Origin: DAHUZL01 sp035533215
GTDB lineage: Bacteria; Chloroflexota; Dormibacteria; Aeolococcales; Bog-877
Direction of reading: 5' to 3'
NCBI GenBank assembly: GCA_035533215.1
Contig: DATLUG010000025.1
Span: 26,645 to 90,644 of the forward strand
DNA length: 64,000 nucleotides
The notes under the pieces are model-generated. The model was not told where the DNA came from, did no database searches, and worked only from the letters and a program-made list of their open reading frames with translations. The first letter of the stretch is position 1. The number at the start of each line of letters is the position of its first letter. A program made the translations under genes and the position numbers. This document shows positions 1-7,450 of the stretch, piece by piece.

Positions 1-195
1 GCGCTGGACCAGATGCTCTCGTTCCGCCCCGCCGCCGCCGCCGCCGCCTACCGCACCCCCCTCCAGGGCCTCTACCTCTGCGCCTCCGGGGCCCACCCCG
101 GGGGCGGGGTCATGGGCACCCCCGCCCGCAACGCCGCCAGGGTGATCCTGGCCGATCAGCGCGGGGGCTGGCGGCGCTGGGTGGGGCGCCGCTGA
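1..195 (+). CDS. C-terminal end of an FAD-dependent carotenoid/phytoene-type oxidoreductase (partial)
   Basis: Only the last 64 residues are inside the window; the frame is open at base 1 and ends with TGA at 193-195. The visible part carries a GLYLCASGAHPGGG stretch followed by GTPARNAAR, which is the conserved C-terminal FAD-contact region of the phytoene desaturase / NAD(P)-FAD amine-oxidase-like superfamily (family form: LYLCGSGTHPGGGV..GxNAA). The protein would use FAD to desaturate or oxidise a lipid-like substrate, but the substrate cannot be judged from the tail. It stands upstream of a separately promoted VOC gene. Confidence 0.7.
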   Translation, partial: ALDQMLSFRPAAAAAAYRTPLQGLYLCASGAHPGGGVMGTPARNAARVILADQRGGWRRWVGRR

Positions 196-223
196 GGGTC
201 GCGCCCCATCGGGCGGCGCCGTG

Positions 224-229
224 TATCGT
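224..229 (+). promoter_or_regulatory. -10 element of a leaderless promoter for the VOC gene
   Basis: TATCGT ends 7 nt before the ATG at 237, so transcription should begin at or next to the start codon. No Shine-Dalgarno sequence lies in between. This is one of a set of similarly placed hexamers in the window. No convincing -35 is visible. Confidence 0.5.
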
Positions 230-236
230 CGGGCCC

Positions 237-599
237 ATGCCGCTCCGCCTGTACAGCGTCGTCGTCGCCGCCCACGACCCTGCCGCCCTGGCCCGGTTCT
301 GGACCGCCGCCCTCGACTTTCGCATCGTCCACGAGGCCGCCGACGGGGTGGTGATCGCGCGCGACGACCACACCTACCCGGGCCTGATCTTCGAGCCGAT
401 GCCGGAGGCCAAGACGACCAAGAACCGTCTCCACCTCGACCTCGCCCCCGACGATCAGACCGCCGAGGTCCTGCGCCTGACCGCCCTCGGGGCGCACCGG
501 GTCCAGATCGGCCAGGGCGCCGACGTCAGCTGGGTGGTGCTCGCCGACCCCGAGGGCAACGAGTTCTGCGTGTTGCGCAGCCGGCCGGGCGGGGTCTGA
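237..599 (+). CDS. VOC (glyoxalase/bleomycin-resistance) family protein
   Basis: The 120-residue protein is the usual length of a single VOC-fold protein. It begins with the family pattern of a beta strand followed by DPAALARFW and AALDF, and ends with VLADPEGNEFCVL, the typical closing strand. A central RLHLDLAP supplies a potential metal-site His. VOC proteins of this type bind small molecules or act as lyases, isomerases or dioxygenases; no specific substrate can be assigned. It is monocistronic, preceded by a leaderless-type -10, and convergent with the FAD oxidoreductase that ends 10 bp downstream. Confidence 0.85.
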   Translation: MPLRLYSVVVAAHDPAALARFWTAALDFRIVHEAADGVVIARDDHTYPGLIFEPMPEAKTTKNRLHLDLAPDDQTAEVLRLTALGAHRVQIGQGADVSWVVLADPEGNEFCVLRSRPGGV

Positions 600-609
600 G
601 CCACCCGCC

Positions 610-1893
610 TCACCCGCCCGCGTCGGGCCCGGGCGGCCGCCCGGCGAGGCGGAGCACGACCGCCCCCCCCTCGGGGCCGAGCCGCCCCAGCCAGCCGGTC
701 GGCAGGTGGACGGGGAGCGTGGGCAGGGCCCGGCGGATGCGGTGGGTCGCCAGCACCACCCCGGCCTGGCGCACCTCGATCCTGGCCGCCGCGATGGGCT
801 CGGCGACCCGCAGGATGCAGTGGCCATGGGGGACGCGTGTCTCGCCCGGCCTGACGGCGGCAGGGGACACCCACAACAGCGGTCGCTCGACCCGGATCGA
901 GAGCGGCTCGCAATCGGGCCAGGGCTCGCCCCGGAGGTGGTCGAGGACCGCCGCTGCCACCTCGGTCCCGCAGGCTGCGGCCACCGCGGCGGTCTCGGCG
1001 GCGTGGAGGAGGTTGCCGGCCGCGAAGACCCCGGGTCGGGATGTGCGCTGGTGGCCGTCCACCACCGGGGCGCGGCTCCGTGGGTCGATCCGCAGACCGC
1101 CCTGGCGGGCGAGCTCGTGGTCGGGCACGAAGTCCCCCGTGAAGATCACCGTGTCGCAGGCGACCCGCCGCACCCCGGTGCCGTCGACGGCGGCCACGGT
1201 GACGCCGGTCACCCGCCCGGTTCCGTGGAGCTCCGCCACCCGGGTTCCGGTCCAGACCGGCACCCGCAGGCGGGTCGCCGTCGCCCAGCGCAGAGCGGGG
1301 GCCGCCTGGGGGACCGGGTGCTCGGTCGTCATCGCCACCACCCGCACCCCCGCGGCGCGGAGCGCGAGCAGAGCCGAGAAGCTCACCCGCTCCGCCCCCA
1401 CCACCAGAGCCCGGCTGCCGACCCGCAGCCCGGCGAGCGCCGCCAGCCGCTGCAGGCTGCCGGTGGTCAGGACACCGGCGGGCCGGGTGCCGGGGACCAG
1501 GCGGGCGTGGCGTGGCCGCTCGCGGCACCCCGTCGCCAGCACCACGCAGCGCGCCTCCACCCGGCGCAGGCCGCCCGGCCCGGTGCACAGGAGGGCGCGG
1601 GCACCGGTCCACTCCAGGCAGGTGGTCTCACACCACAGGTCCGCCCCGGCGCGGGTCGCCTGCGCGGCCCACCTGCGGGCATAGTGCGGGCCGTCGAGGA
1701 GGCGCCGCTGGTCGCGCAGCCCGAAGCCGGCGTGGCGGCAATGGAGGGGGAGACCCCCGGGCGCGGGGTCCCGCTCCACGACGAGGACGCGGCCGGCCTG
1801 GGAGCGGGCAAGCCGGTGGGCGGCGGCGAGGCCTGCCGGGCCCGCCCCGACGACGAGGACGTCGACCGCGGTGGCCGGCGCGGCCGGCGTCAC
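610..1893 (-). CDS. NAD(P)/FAD-dependent oxidoreductase of the glycerol-3-phosphate dehydrogenase operon (GlpB/HcnB-like)
   Basis: The GTG at 1893 overlaps the stop of the upstream dehydrogenase by 4 bp (GTGA) and gives a 427-residue protein. The N-terminus has the FAD dinucleotide motif VVGAGPAGLAAA. A second nucleotide motif (VVGAERVSFSALLA) is in the middle, and GVFAAGNLLH marks the C-terminal FAD-binding segment of pyridine-nucleotide-disulfide oxidoreductases. About 100 further residues follow that I cannot assign. In many bacteria an anaerobic-type GlpA-like dehydrogenase with a [2Fe-2S] domain is paired with such a flavoprotein that passes electrons on. That role here is inferred from position; it is not GlpB by sequence signature alone. 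Confidence 0.75.
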   Translation of the reverse strand: MTPAAPATAVDVLVVGAGPAGLAAAHRLARSQAGRVLVVERDPAPGGLPLHCRHAGFGLRDQRRLLDGPHYARRWAAQATRAGADLWCETTCLEWTGARALLCTGPGGLRRVEARCVVLATGCRERPRHARLVPGTRPAGVLTTGSLQRLAALAGLRVGSRALVVGAERVSFSALLALRAAGVRVVAMTTEHPVPQAAPALRWATATRLRVPVWTGTRVAELHGTGRVTGVTVAAVDGTGVRRVACDTVIFTGDFVPDHELARQGGLRIDPRSRAPVVDGHQRTSRPGVFAAGNLLHAAETAAVAAACGTEVAAAVLDHLRGEPWPDCEPLSIRVERPLLWVSPAAVRPGETRVPHGHCILRVAEPIAAARIEVRQAGVVLATHRIRRALPTLPVHLPTGWLGRLGPEGGAVVLRLAGRPPGPDAGG

Positions 1894-3362
1894 TCGGCAT
1901 GTCCCGGGGCCCCTGGACCGGGGCCTCGGCGCTCCCCACGGCTGGGGGCGACGAGGCTGGAGGGCGACCGGCCGGTGGCCTCGGCCAGGAGCCCGACCAC
2001 GGCGGCCGAGCAGTGGAAGCCCTGGCAGCGGCCGAGCATCGCTCGGGTCCGGCGGCGCAGGCCGTCGAGCGAGCGCGCCGGGACGGGCGCGCGGCAGGCG
2101 GCGAGGCACTCGGCCCGGGTGACCCGCTCGCAGTGGCAGACGATCCGACCGGCGTCGGGATCGGCGGCGATCGCCGCCCCGTCTCGGTGGCTGCGCAGCT
2201 GGCGCTCTCCGAGGCTCGCCATGCGCACCTCCTCGTGGTCGGGCGCAGGCCGGAGCGGCAGCCCCATCGCCTGGAGCCGGTCACGCACGTGCTCGGCGAT
2301 CGCCATCGAGCTGCTGACCCCGGTGGAGCGGATCCCGCCGACGACGACGTAGCGCAGCCCGGGATCGTCGTCGATCTGGTAGTCGCGGTGCTCGGTCGCC
2401 GCCCGCAGCCCGGCATACACCGCGGTCACCTCCTCCTCCAGCAGCCGCGGCAGCACCCGCCGGCCCCGCCGGAGCAGGGCGTCCACCCCCTCCACGGTGG
2501 AGCGGGTGTCGCGGCGGTCGCCCAGCGGCTCCGCGGTGGGCCCGAGCACGACATTGCCGAAGACGGTCGGGGCGATCAGCACCCCCTTGCCCGAGCGGCC
2601 CGGGACCGGCAGCAGGATCCGGCCGAGGAGCCGTGCCGCCCACGTGTCGAAGACCACCAGCTGGCCCCGCCGCGGCGCGACGGTGAACCGGCGGCGGCCG
2701 AAGAGCGCATCGATCGTGTCCGCCTCCAGGCCCGCGGCGTTGACCACGTGGCGGGCGTCGACGGGGCCGGCCGTGGTGAGGAGACGGTGGGCAGCGGGGC
2801 CTGGCGCCGCCCCCACCACGCTGGTGCCCAGGCGCAGCTCGACGCCGTTGACCACCGCCTCGGTCGCGAACGCCAGCGGGGTGGTGAAGGGGCAGAGGAT
2901 CCCCTCGTCCGGGACCAGCAGGCCGCCCCGCGCCCCCGGGCCGAGCTCCGGCTCCAGTCGCGGCAGCTCGTCGGTCCCGACCGCGCGGACATTCCGGTGG
3001 CCGGCGCGCCGGGCGTCGGCGAGGATCGTGGGCAGGCGGGCCGCCTCCTCGTCCGACCAGGCGACGAGGAGCGCGCCCACCCGCTCCACCGGGATCCCGG
3101 TGCGCCCGGCATACGCCCCGAGGAGCTGGTGGCCGCGGCGGAGCAGGCGGCCCTCCAGCGAGCCCACCGCGGCGTCGAAACCGGTGTGCCAGATCGCGGT
3201 GTTGGCCTTGCTGGTGCCGGTGCCCACGTCGTCGGCCCCCTCCAGCAGGACGGTGCGCAGCCGGAAGTGGGAGAGCTCCCTGGCGATCGCCGTCCCCACC
3301 ACCCCGGCCCCGATCACGGCAACGTCGAACGGGGCAGGCGGCGCCGGGGCGGTCTCGGTCAC
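1890..3362 (-). CDS. glpA: FAD-dependent glycerol-3-phosphate dehydrogenase with C-terminal BFD-like [2Fe-2S] domain
   Basis: Glycerol-3-phosphate is oxidised to dihydroxyacetone phosphate, with electrons entering FAD. The GTG at 3362 overlaps the glycerol kinase stop by 4 bp; the protein has 490 residues. The N-terminal FAD motif is VIGAGVVGTAIARELS, followed by a DAO-type fold with GGIRSTGVSSS near residue 350. A C-terminal domain carries CHC (in IVCHCERV) and later CQGFHC, four cysteines in the BFD-like [2Fe-2S] arrangement found in GlpA and in fused FAD oxidoreductases. It sits between glpK and an FAD oxidoreductase, giving a complete glycerol to DHAP route. It could instead be called a general DAO-family enzyme, but the glpK neighbour argues against that. 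Confidence 0.82.
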   Translation of the reverse strand: MTETAPAPPAPFDVAVIGAGVVGTAIARELSHFRLRTVLLEGADDVGTGTSKANTAIWHTGFDAAVGSLEGRLLRRGHQLLGAYAGRTGIPVERVGALLVAWSDEEAARLPTILADARRAGHRNVRAVGTDELPRLEPELGPGARGGLLVPDEGILCPFTTPLAFATEAVVNGVELRLGTSVVGAAPGPAAHRLLTTAGPVDARHVVNAAGLEADTIDALFGRRRFTVAPRRGQLVVFDTWAARLLGRILLPVPGRSGKGVLIAPTVFGNVVLGPTAEPLGDRRDTRSTVEGVDALLRRGRRVLPRLLEEEVTAVYAGLRAATEHRDYQIDDDPGLRYVVVGGIRSTGVSSSMAIAEHVRDRLQAMGLPLRPAPDHEEVRMASLGERQLRSHRDGAAIAADPDAGRIVCHCERVTRAECLAACRAPVPARSLDGLRRRTRAMLGRCQGFHCSAAVVGLLAEATGRSPSSLVAPSRGERRGPGPGAPGHAE

Positions 3363-4843
3363 CGCTCGCCGTCCGCCCGGGCCGTGACCGCTCGGAGGGC
3401 CTGCCGCCACCGGCCCCCAAGATCCGCCGCCCGGGCGCCACCGATCGCGGGGGCGACGGTCAGGGCCGGCCGCCAGCCCGAGGCGATCCGCGCCGCCCCC
3501 CCGGGGTCGCCGAGGCCGAGGCGGCAGAGCGCCGCCACCCCCATCGCGGTGGCGTCGCCGCCCGGGTAGACCTCGACCGGCGCCTGGAGCCGGTCGGCCA
3601 CCGCCTGCACCACCCGGGGCGAGCGGGTGAGGCCGCCGTCGACCCTGACGCGGCTGAGCGCGCGCCCGGTGTCGGCGGCCGCGGCCGCGGCGAGCTCGGC
3701 GACCTGGGCCGCGACGCCGTCGACCACCGCCGCGGCGAGGTCGTCCCGGCTGGTCCCGAGCGTGAGGCCCAGGAAGGCTCCGCGCGCGTCGGGGCGCCAG
3801 CCGGGCGCGGCCAGGCCGGCCAGGGCCGGCACGAAGTCAGGCCGCGCCTCGGGAGCGCCGGCGCGCCGGAGGGCGCGGTCCAGCCCGCCCGGGGGCGGAC
3901 CGATGCCCAGCCGCCGCAGCCAGTCGAGGGCGGCCCCGGCGGTCGCCACCCCGCCGTCCAGGCAATACGTGGTCGTCCCGCCGATCTGCCAGGCGATCGA
4001 GGCGCCGAGGCCGTGCGAGGAGCGCGGCGCGGTGGCACCGACGGTGACGAGGAGGAACGCTCCCGTCCCGAGCGTGCACTTGGCGTCGCCCGGGGCATGG
4101 CATCCCGCGCCGAAGAGGGCCGCCTGCTGGTCGACGATGGCCGCCACCACGGGGAGCGACGGACCGAACGCGGTGGTGCTCCCGAACCGGCCGGCGCAGG
4201 GCTGGATCGCCGGCAGTGACTGCGGGTCGAGCCGGAAGATGCGGCACGCATCGGGTGACCATTCGCCGCGGTCCAGGTCCAGCAGCAGCGTCCGGCTGGC
4301 GGTGGCGGCGTCGGTCGCGAACGTGCCGGTCAGGCGGTGCAGCAGCCAGGTGTCGGTGGTGCCGACCACGGCCGCGGCTCCGACCGAGGATCCGGCCCCC
4401 TGCTCTCGCAGCCAGGCGATCTTGGGGGCGGCGAAATAGGAGTCGAGAGGCAGGCCGGTGATGCCGGTGAGGGTCGCGGCCTCGCCCCGGAGCCGGCGGC
4501 AGACCACGTCCGCCCGCCGGTCCTGCCAGGAGAGCGCGGGCCCGAGGGCTCGGCCGCTCCGGCGGTCCCAGCCGAGCACCGTCTCCCCCTGGTTGGCGAG
4601 CCCGACGGCCTCGACTGCGACGCCGGCCCGCCGGAGCGCCGACCGGCCGGCCCGCACCACCGAGCGCCAGAGCGCCTCCGGGTCCTGCTCGACGGCACCG
4701 CCCGCCCCCGCCCGGGGGTGCACCGCCACCCGGGCCCGGGCCCGGACCGCACCGTCGTCGGCCACGACCAGAGCCTTGGTCGCCGAGGTCCCCTGGTCGA
4801 TCGCGAGGACATGGCCAGCCCGCGGCGCGGGCGCGCCGGTCAC
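3359..4843 (-). CDS. glpK: Glycerol kinase (FGGY carbohydrate kinase)
   Basis: ATP-dependent phosphorylation of glycerol to glycerol-3-phosphate in the cytoplasm. The 494-residue length is normal for GlpK. The N-terminal phosphate loop reads AIDQGTSATKALV, and the glycerol-kinase-type substrate region reads ALSWQDRRAD near residue 105. The C-terminal FGGY signature region includes RVDGGLTRSPRVVQ with the conserved DGG. The start is the GTG at 4843 that forms GTGA with the DeoR stop. Immediately downstream lies the dehydrogenase that uses its product. Other FGGY kinases (e.g. for xylulose) are possible but the operon partners favour glycerol. Confidence 0.85.
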   Translation of the reverse strand: MTGAPAPRAGHVLAIDQGTSATKALVVADDGAVRARARVAVHPRAGAGGAVEQDPEALWRSVVRAGRSALRRAGVAVEAVGLANQGETVLGWDRRSGRALGPALSWQDRRADVVCRRLRGEAATLTGITGLPLDSYFAAPKIAWLREQGAGSSVGAAAVVGTTDTWLLHRLTGTFATDAATASRTLLLDLDRGEWSPDACRIFRLDPQSLPAIQPCAGRFGSTTAFGPSLPVVAAIVDQQAALFGAGCHAPGDAKCTLGTGAFLLVTVGATAPRSSHGLGASIAWQIGGTTTYCLDGGVATAGAALDWLRRLGIGPPPGGLDRALRRAGAPEARPDFVPALAGLAAPGWRPDARGAFLGLTLGTSRDDLAAAVVDGVAAQVAELAAAAAADTGRALSRVRVDGGLTRSPRVVQAVADRLQAPVEVYPGGDATAMGVAALCRLGLGDPGGAARIASGWRPALTVAPAIGGARAADLGGRWRQALRAVTARADGER

Positions 4844-5751
4844 CGACCCTCCCCGGCGCGCGGCGGCGGCGGGCGGTCAGTCGCCCCACTCGGGTCGGGC
4901 CCGAGCGGGGCGACCCGCACCGCCAGCCCCTGCTGCTCCAGGGCGGCGACGATGGCAGGGTCGGCACCCCCGTCCGTCACCACCGCGGTCAGCTGGTCGA
5001 GGGAGCAGACCCTCGCGACCGCCACCTGCCCGAGCTTGGAGCCGTCCGCCAGGACGAAGCGCAGGGGGGCGTGCGCGATCATCATCCGGCGGCAGGCAAC
5101 CTCGTCGACGTGGAAGTCGGTGAGGCCGACCTCGGGATGGACCCCGCCGGAGCCGAGGAAGGCCTTGTCGGCGAAGTGGTCGGCGAGCATCTGGATGGTG
5201 CTCGGGCCAGAGCAGGCGAGGTCGCCGGGTCGGACGCGACCGCCGGCGACCAGGACCTCCACCCGGGGCCGGTCGGCGAGCGCCACCGCCACCTCGAGGG
5301 AGGTGGTGAGGACCCGTCCGTGATAGTCGCTCGGCAGCTGGCGGGCGAGCTCGGCGATCGAGGTGCCGACGTCGAGGATGAGGGTGTCGGTCGGCTCCAC
5401 CAGGGTGGCGGCGAGGCGCGCCATCGCCCGCTTGCGCTCCAGGTGCTGGACCCGCCGTTCGGCGAACGGCGGCTCCAGGGTCCGCGGCACTGCCCGGGTC
5501 GCCCCCCCGTACACCCGGTGCAGCAGCCCCTCCCGCTCCAGGGCGAGGAAGTCGCGCCGGACGGTCTCCCCGGAGACCCCGAAATGGTCGGCGATCTCGT
5601 CGGCGCGCAGAAGCGGTCGCTCGCGCATCGCCGCCAGGATCTCGAGCCGCCGCTCCATCGGGATCGGCGCCGCAGCGGACTCCCGCAGCATCGCGGGTGG
5701 ATCGGGCGGAATGCCGTCGGCGGTCATCCCCGGGCGCCGCCGGGACCTCAC
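4840..5751 (-). CDS. glpR: DeoR/GlpR-family transcriptional regulator
   Basis: The 303-residue protein has an N-terminal DeoR-type helix-turn-helix from about residue 32 (RRLEILAAMRER, then ADEIADHFGVSGETVRRDF) and a C-terminal sugar-phosphate-sensing isomerase-like domain (DVGTSIAEL, LGSGGVHPEVGLTDF). Such proteins usually repress sugar- or glycerol-catabolic operons and release DNA on binding the phosphorylated substrate. The GTG at 5751 overlaps the preceding hydrolase stop as GTGA, so the regulator is translated inside the operon it probably controls, ahead of glpK. The symbol is by context; the effector is not proven. An in-frame ATG eight residues downstream is an alternative start. Confidence 0.8.
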   Translation of the reverse strand: MRSRRRPGMTADGIPPDPPAMLRESAAAPIPMERRLEILAAMRERPLLRADEIADHFGVSGETVRRDFLALEREGLLHRVYGGATRAVPRTLEPPFAERRVQHLERKRAMARLAATLVEPTDTLILDVGTSIAELARQLPSDYHGRVLTTSLEVAVALADRPRVEVLVAGGRVRPGDLACSGPSTIQMLADHFADKAFLGSGGVHPEVGLTDFHVDEVACRRMMIAHAPLRFVLADGSKLGQVAVARVCSLDQLTAVVTDGGADPAIVAALEQQGLAVRVAPLGPDPSGATDRPPPPRAGEGR

Positions 5752-7406
5752 GTGGCCGGCGTCCCGGTGACGACCGGGAGCCAGAGCCGGGACGGATGCC
5801 CCTCACCGTGGTAGACGGTGTTGACCGCCACCCGAGGGTCGCGCTGGTCCACCGCTCGGCCCGCGCGGTTGCAGTTGCGGGCGAACCAGGGGAAGTCGCT
5901 GCTGGTCAGGGCCAGCACCAGCCGGTGGCCGGGCAGGAACACGTGGCTCACCGGGTTGCACTCCACCTCGAAGCGCGTCACCGCGCCCGGCACCAGTGGG
6001 GTGGGGTGCTCGAGCGACTCCCGGCACACCGCTCGCAGGCAGCCGGCGGCGACCCGCAGGAGGCGGCCGTCGGGCCCCTGATCCTCCAGCTTCACGTGCC
6101 AGTCGGTGTCCTCGCCGTCGCTGCTGGCGAAGAGCTCGAGCCGCGGCCATCCGCTGATCGCGAGGGCCTCGGCCAGGGGCGGGGTGGAGTACAGGACGAC
6201 GTCGTCCCGCGCCGCGAGGTGGGTCTCGTCCAGCTTCGGCTCGTAGAACTCCTCGTAGCTGAGGCCGCCCGGCACCCGCACCGGGTCAGCCGGGTCGTAC
6301 CGGTAGGCGCGCGGGGCCTCGGGGCCGGCCGCCTGGTCCCAGTCGAGCGTGGTGCCGGCCTCCCCGTGGCGGAGGTGAAGCGGGCGGCGCTCGCCGGCGA
6401 GCGGCCACCCGGGCGGGGCGACCCAGCGGTTGGTGCCGGTCTCGAAGAGCTGCACCCGAGGCTCGTCCGCCCAGCCGTTCGCCCTCCCCTTGAGGAAGTG
6501 GTCGAAGAAGCGCAGCTGGATGGCGTCCATCTCCACCGCGGCCGTTTCACCGTAGTCGACCCCGCCGTAGCTCCGCTGGGGGTAGCGGGTGCCGACGTGG
6601 GGCCAGGGCCCGACGACCAGCCACTGCTCGGCGGCCCTGGGCGAGGCCGCCATCATCTGCTCGTAGTGGTGAAAGGCGCCGAGCAGGTCCTCGCGGTCGT
6701 GCCAGCCGGCGACGTGCAGGCACGGCACCGCCAGGCTCCGGTAGTCGTCGTCGAGGCGCAGCCCGCGCCAGAAGTCGTCGAGGGTGTCGTGGTCACGCAT
6801 GTCCGGCCACGTCCCCGGGGCGGCGCCGAGGCTCTCCATCATGTCGGCGACCGGGAGCTGCATCAGCAGCGACTCCCAGTCCAGGTCGGAGCGACGGTTC
6901 ATGATCCGGCGGCGGGTGCCGTAGACCCAGTAGGCGAAGTAGAGCTGGAACACCCCGAACGTGTACGGGATCTCCTGCATCCAGCGCCCGGCGGCGGCGA
7001 AGGAGGCCATGCATTCGAGGTGGGGCGGGTGCTCCCGCGCCGTCGCCCACTGGTTCCAGCCGCCGTAGCTGAGCCCGGTGGTGCCGACCCGACCGTCGCA
7101 CCACGGTTGCCGGGCCACCCACTCCACCACATCGTGGCCGTCCCGGCCGTCGTGGACGTGCGCCCGCCACAGCCCCTCCGACTTTCCCCGTCCACGGGTG
7201 TCGTACGAGACGTAGGCATAGTCGCGGGCCTGGAAGAAGCGTCCCTCGTCGACCGCCCCCGGCCCCCGCTTGTCGTAGGGGGTGCCGAAGACGATCGCCG
7301 GCACCGGCCGGCCGGGGTCGGGGTCGGCGCGGTAGACGTCGGCGGCCAGCAGCACCCCGTCGCGCATGGGCACCTCGACCTCGTCGCGGGGGTCCGCCTG
7401 GGCCAC
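5748..7406 (-). CDS. CocE/NonD-family serine hydrolase (X-Pro dipeptidyl-peptidase S15-like)
   Basis: The 552-residue protein has an alpha/beta-hydrolase domain with nucleophile motif GLSYGG (Ser about 113) after VSYDTRGRGKSEG, the oxyanion-loop region of the CocE family. A C-terminal jelly-roll domain follows (from about residue 320, with HLRHG and a typical VFLPGHRLVLALTSSDFPWF ending). The family cleaves acyl esters, cephalosporin esters or X-Pro peptides. No signal peptide is seen. It lies 44 bp after the peptide-type solute-binding protein and is coupled (GTGA) to the DeoR regulator, which links peptide or ester uptake with the glycerol genes. The GTG start is tentative because the frame is open further upstream. 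Confidence 0.8.
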   Translation of the reverse strand: MAQADPRDEVEVPMRDGVLLAADVYRADPDPGRPVPAIVFGTPYDKRGPGAVDEGRFFQARDYAYVSYDTRGRGKSEGLWRAHVHDGRDGHDVVEWVARQPWCDGRVGTTGLSYGGWNQWATAREHPPHLECMASFAAAGRWMQEIPYTFGVFQLYFAYWVYGTRRRIMNRRSDLDWESLLMQLPVADMMESLGAAPGTWPDMRDHDTLDDFWRGLRLDDDYRSLAVPCLHVAGWHDREDLLGAFHHYEQMMAASPRAAEQWLVVGPWPHVGTRYPQRSYGGVDYGETAAVEMDAIQLRFFDHFLKGRANGWADEPRVQLFETGTNRWVAPPGWPLAGERRPLHLRHGEAGTTLDWDQAAGPEAPRAYRYDPADPVRVPGGLSYEEFYEPKLDETHLAARDDVVLYSTPPLAEALAISGWPRLELFASSDGEDTDWHVKLEDQGPDGRLLRVAAGCLRAVCRESLEHPTPLVPGAVTRFEVECNPVSHVFLPGHRLVLALTSSDFPWFARNCNRAGRAVDQRDPRVAVNTVYHGEGHPSRLWLPVVTGTPAT

Positions 7407-7450
7407 GGTGAGCAGCGCCTGGCGGCGCTCGCGCGGGGTCGGACGGCCGG

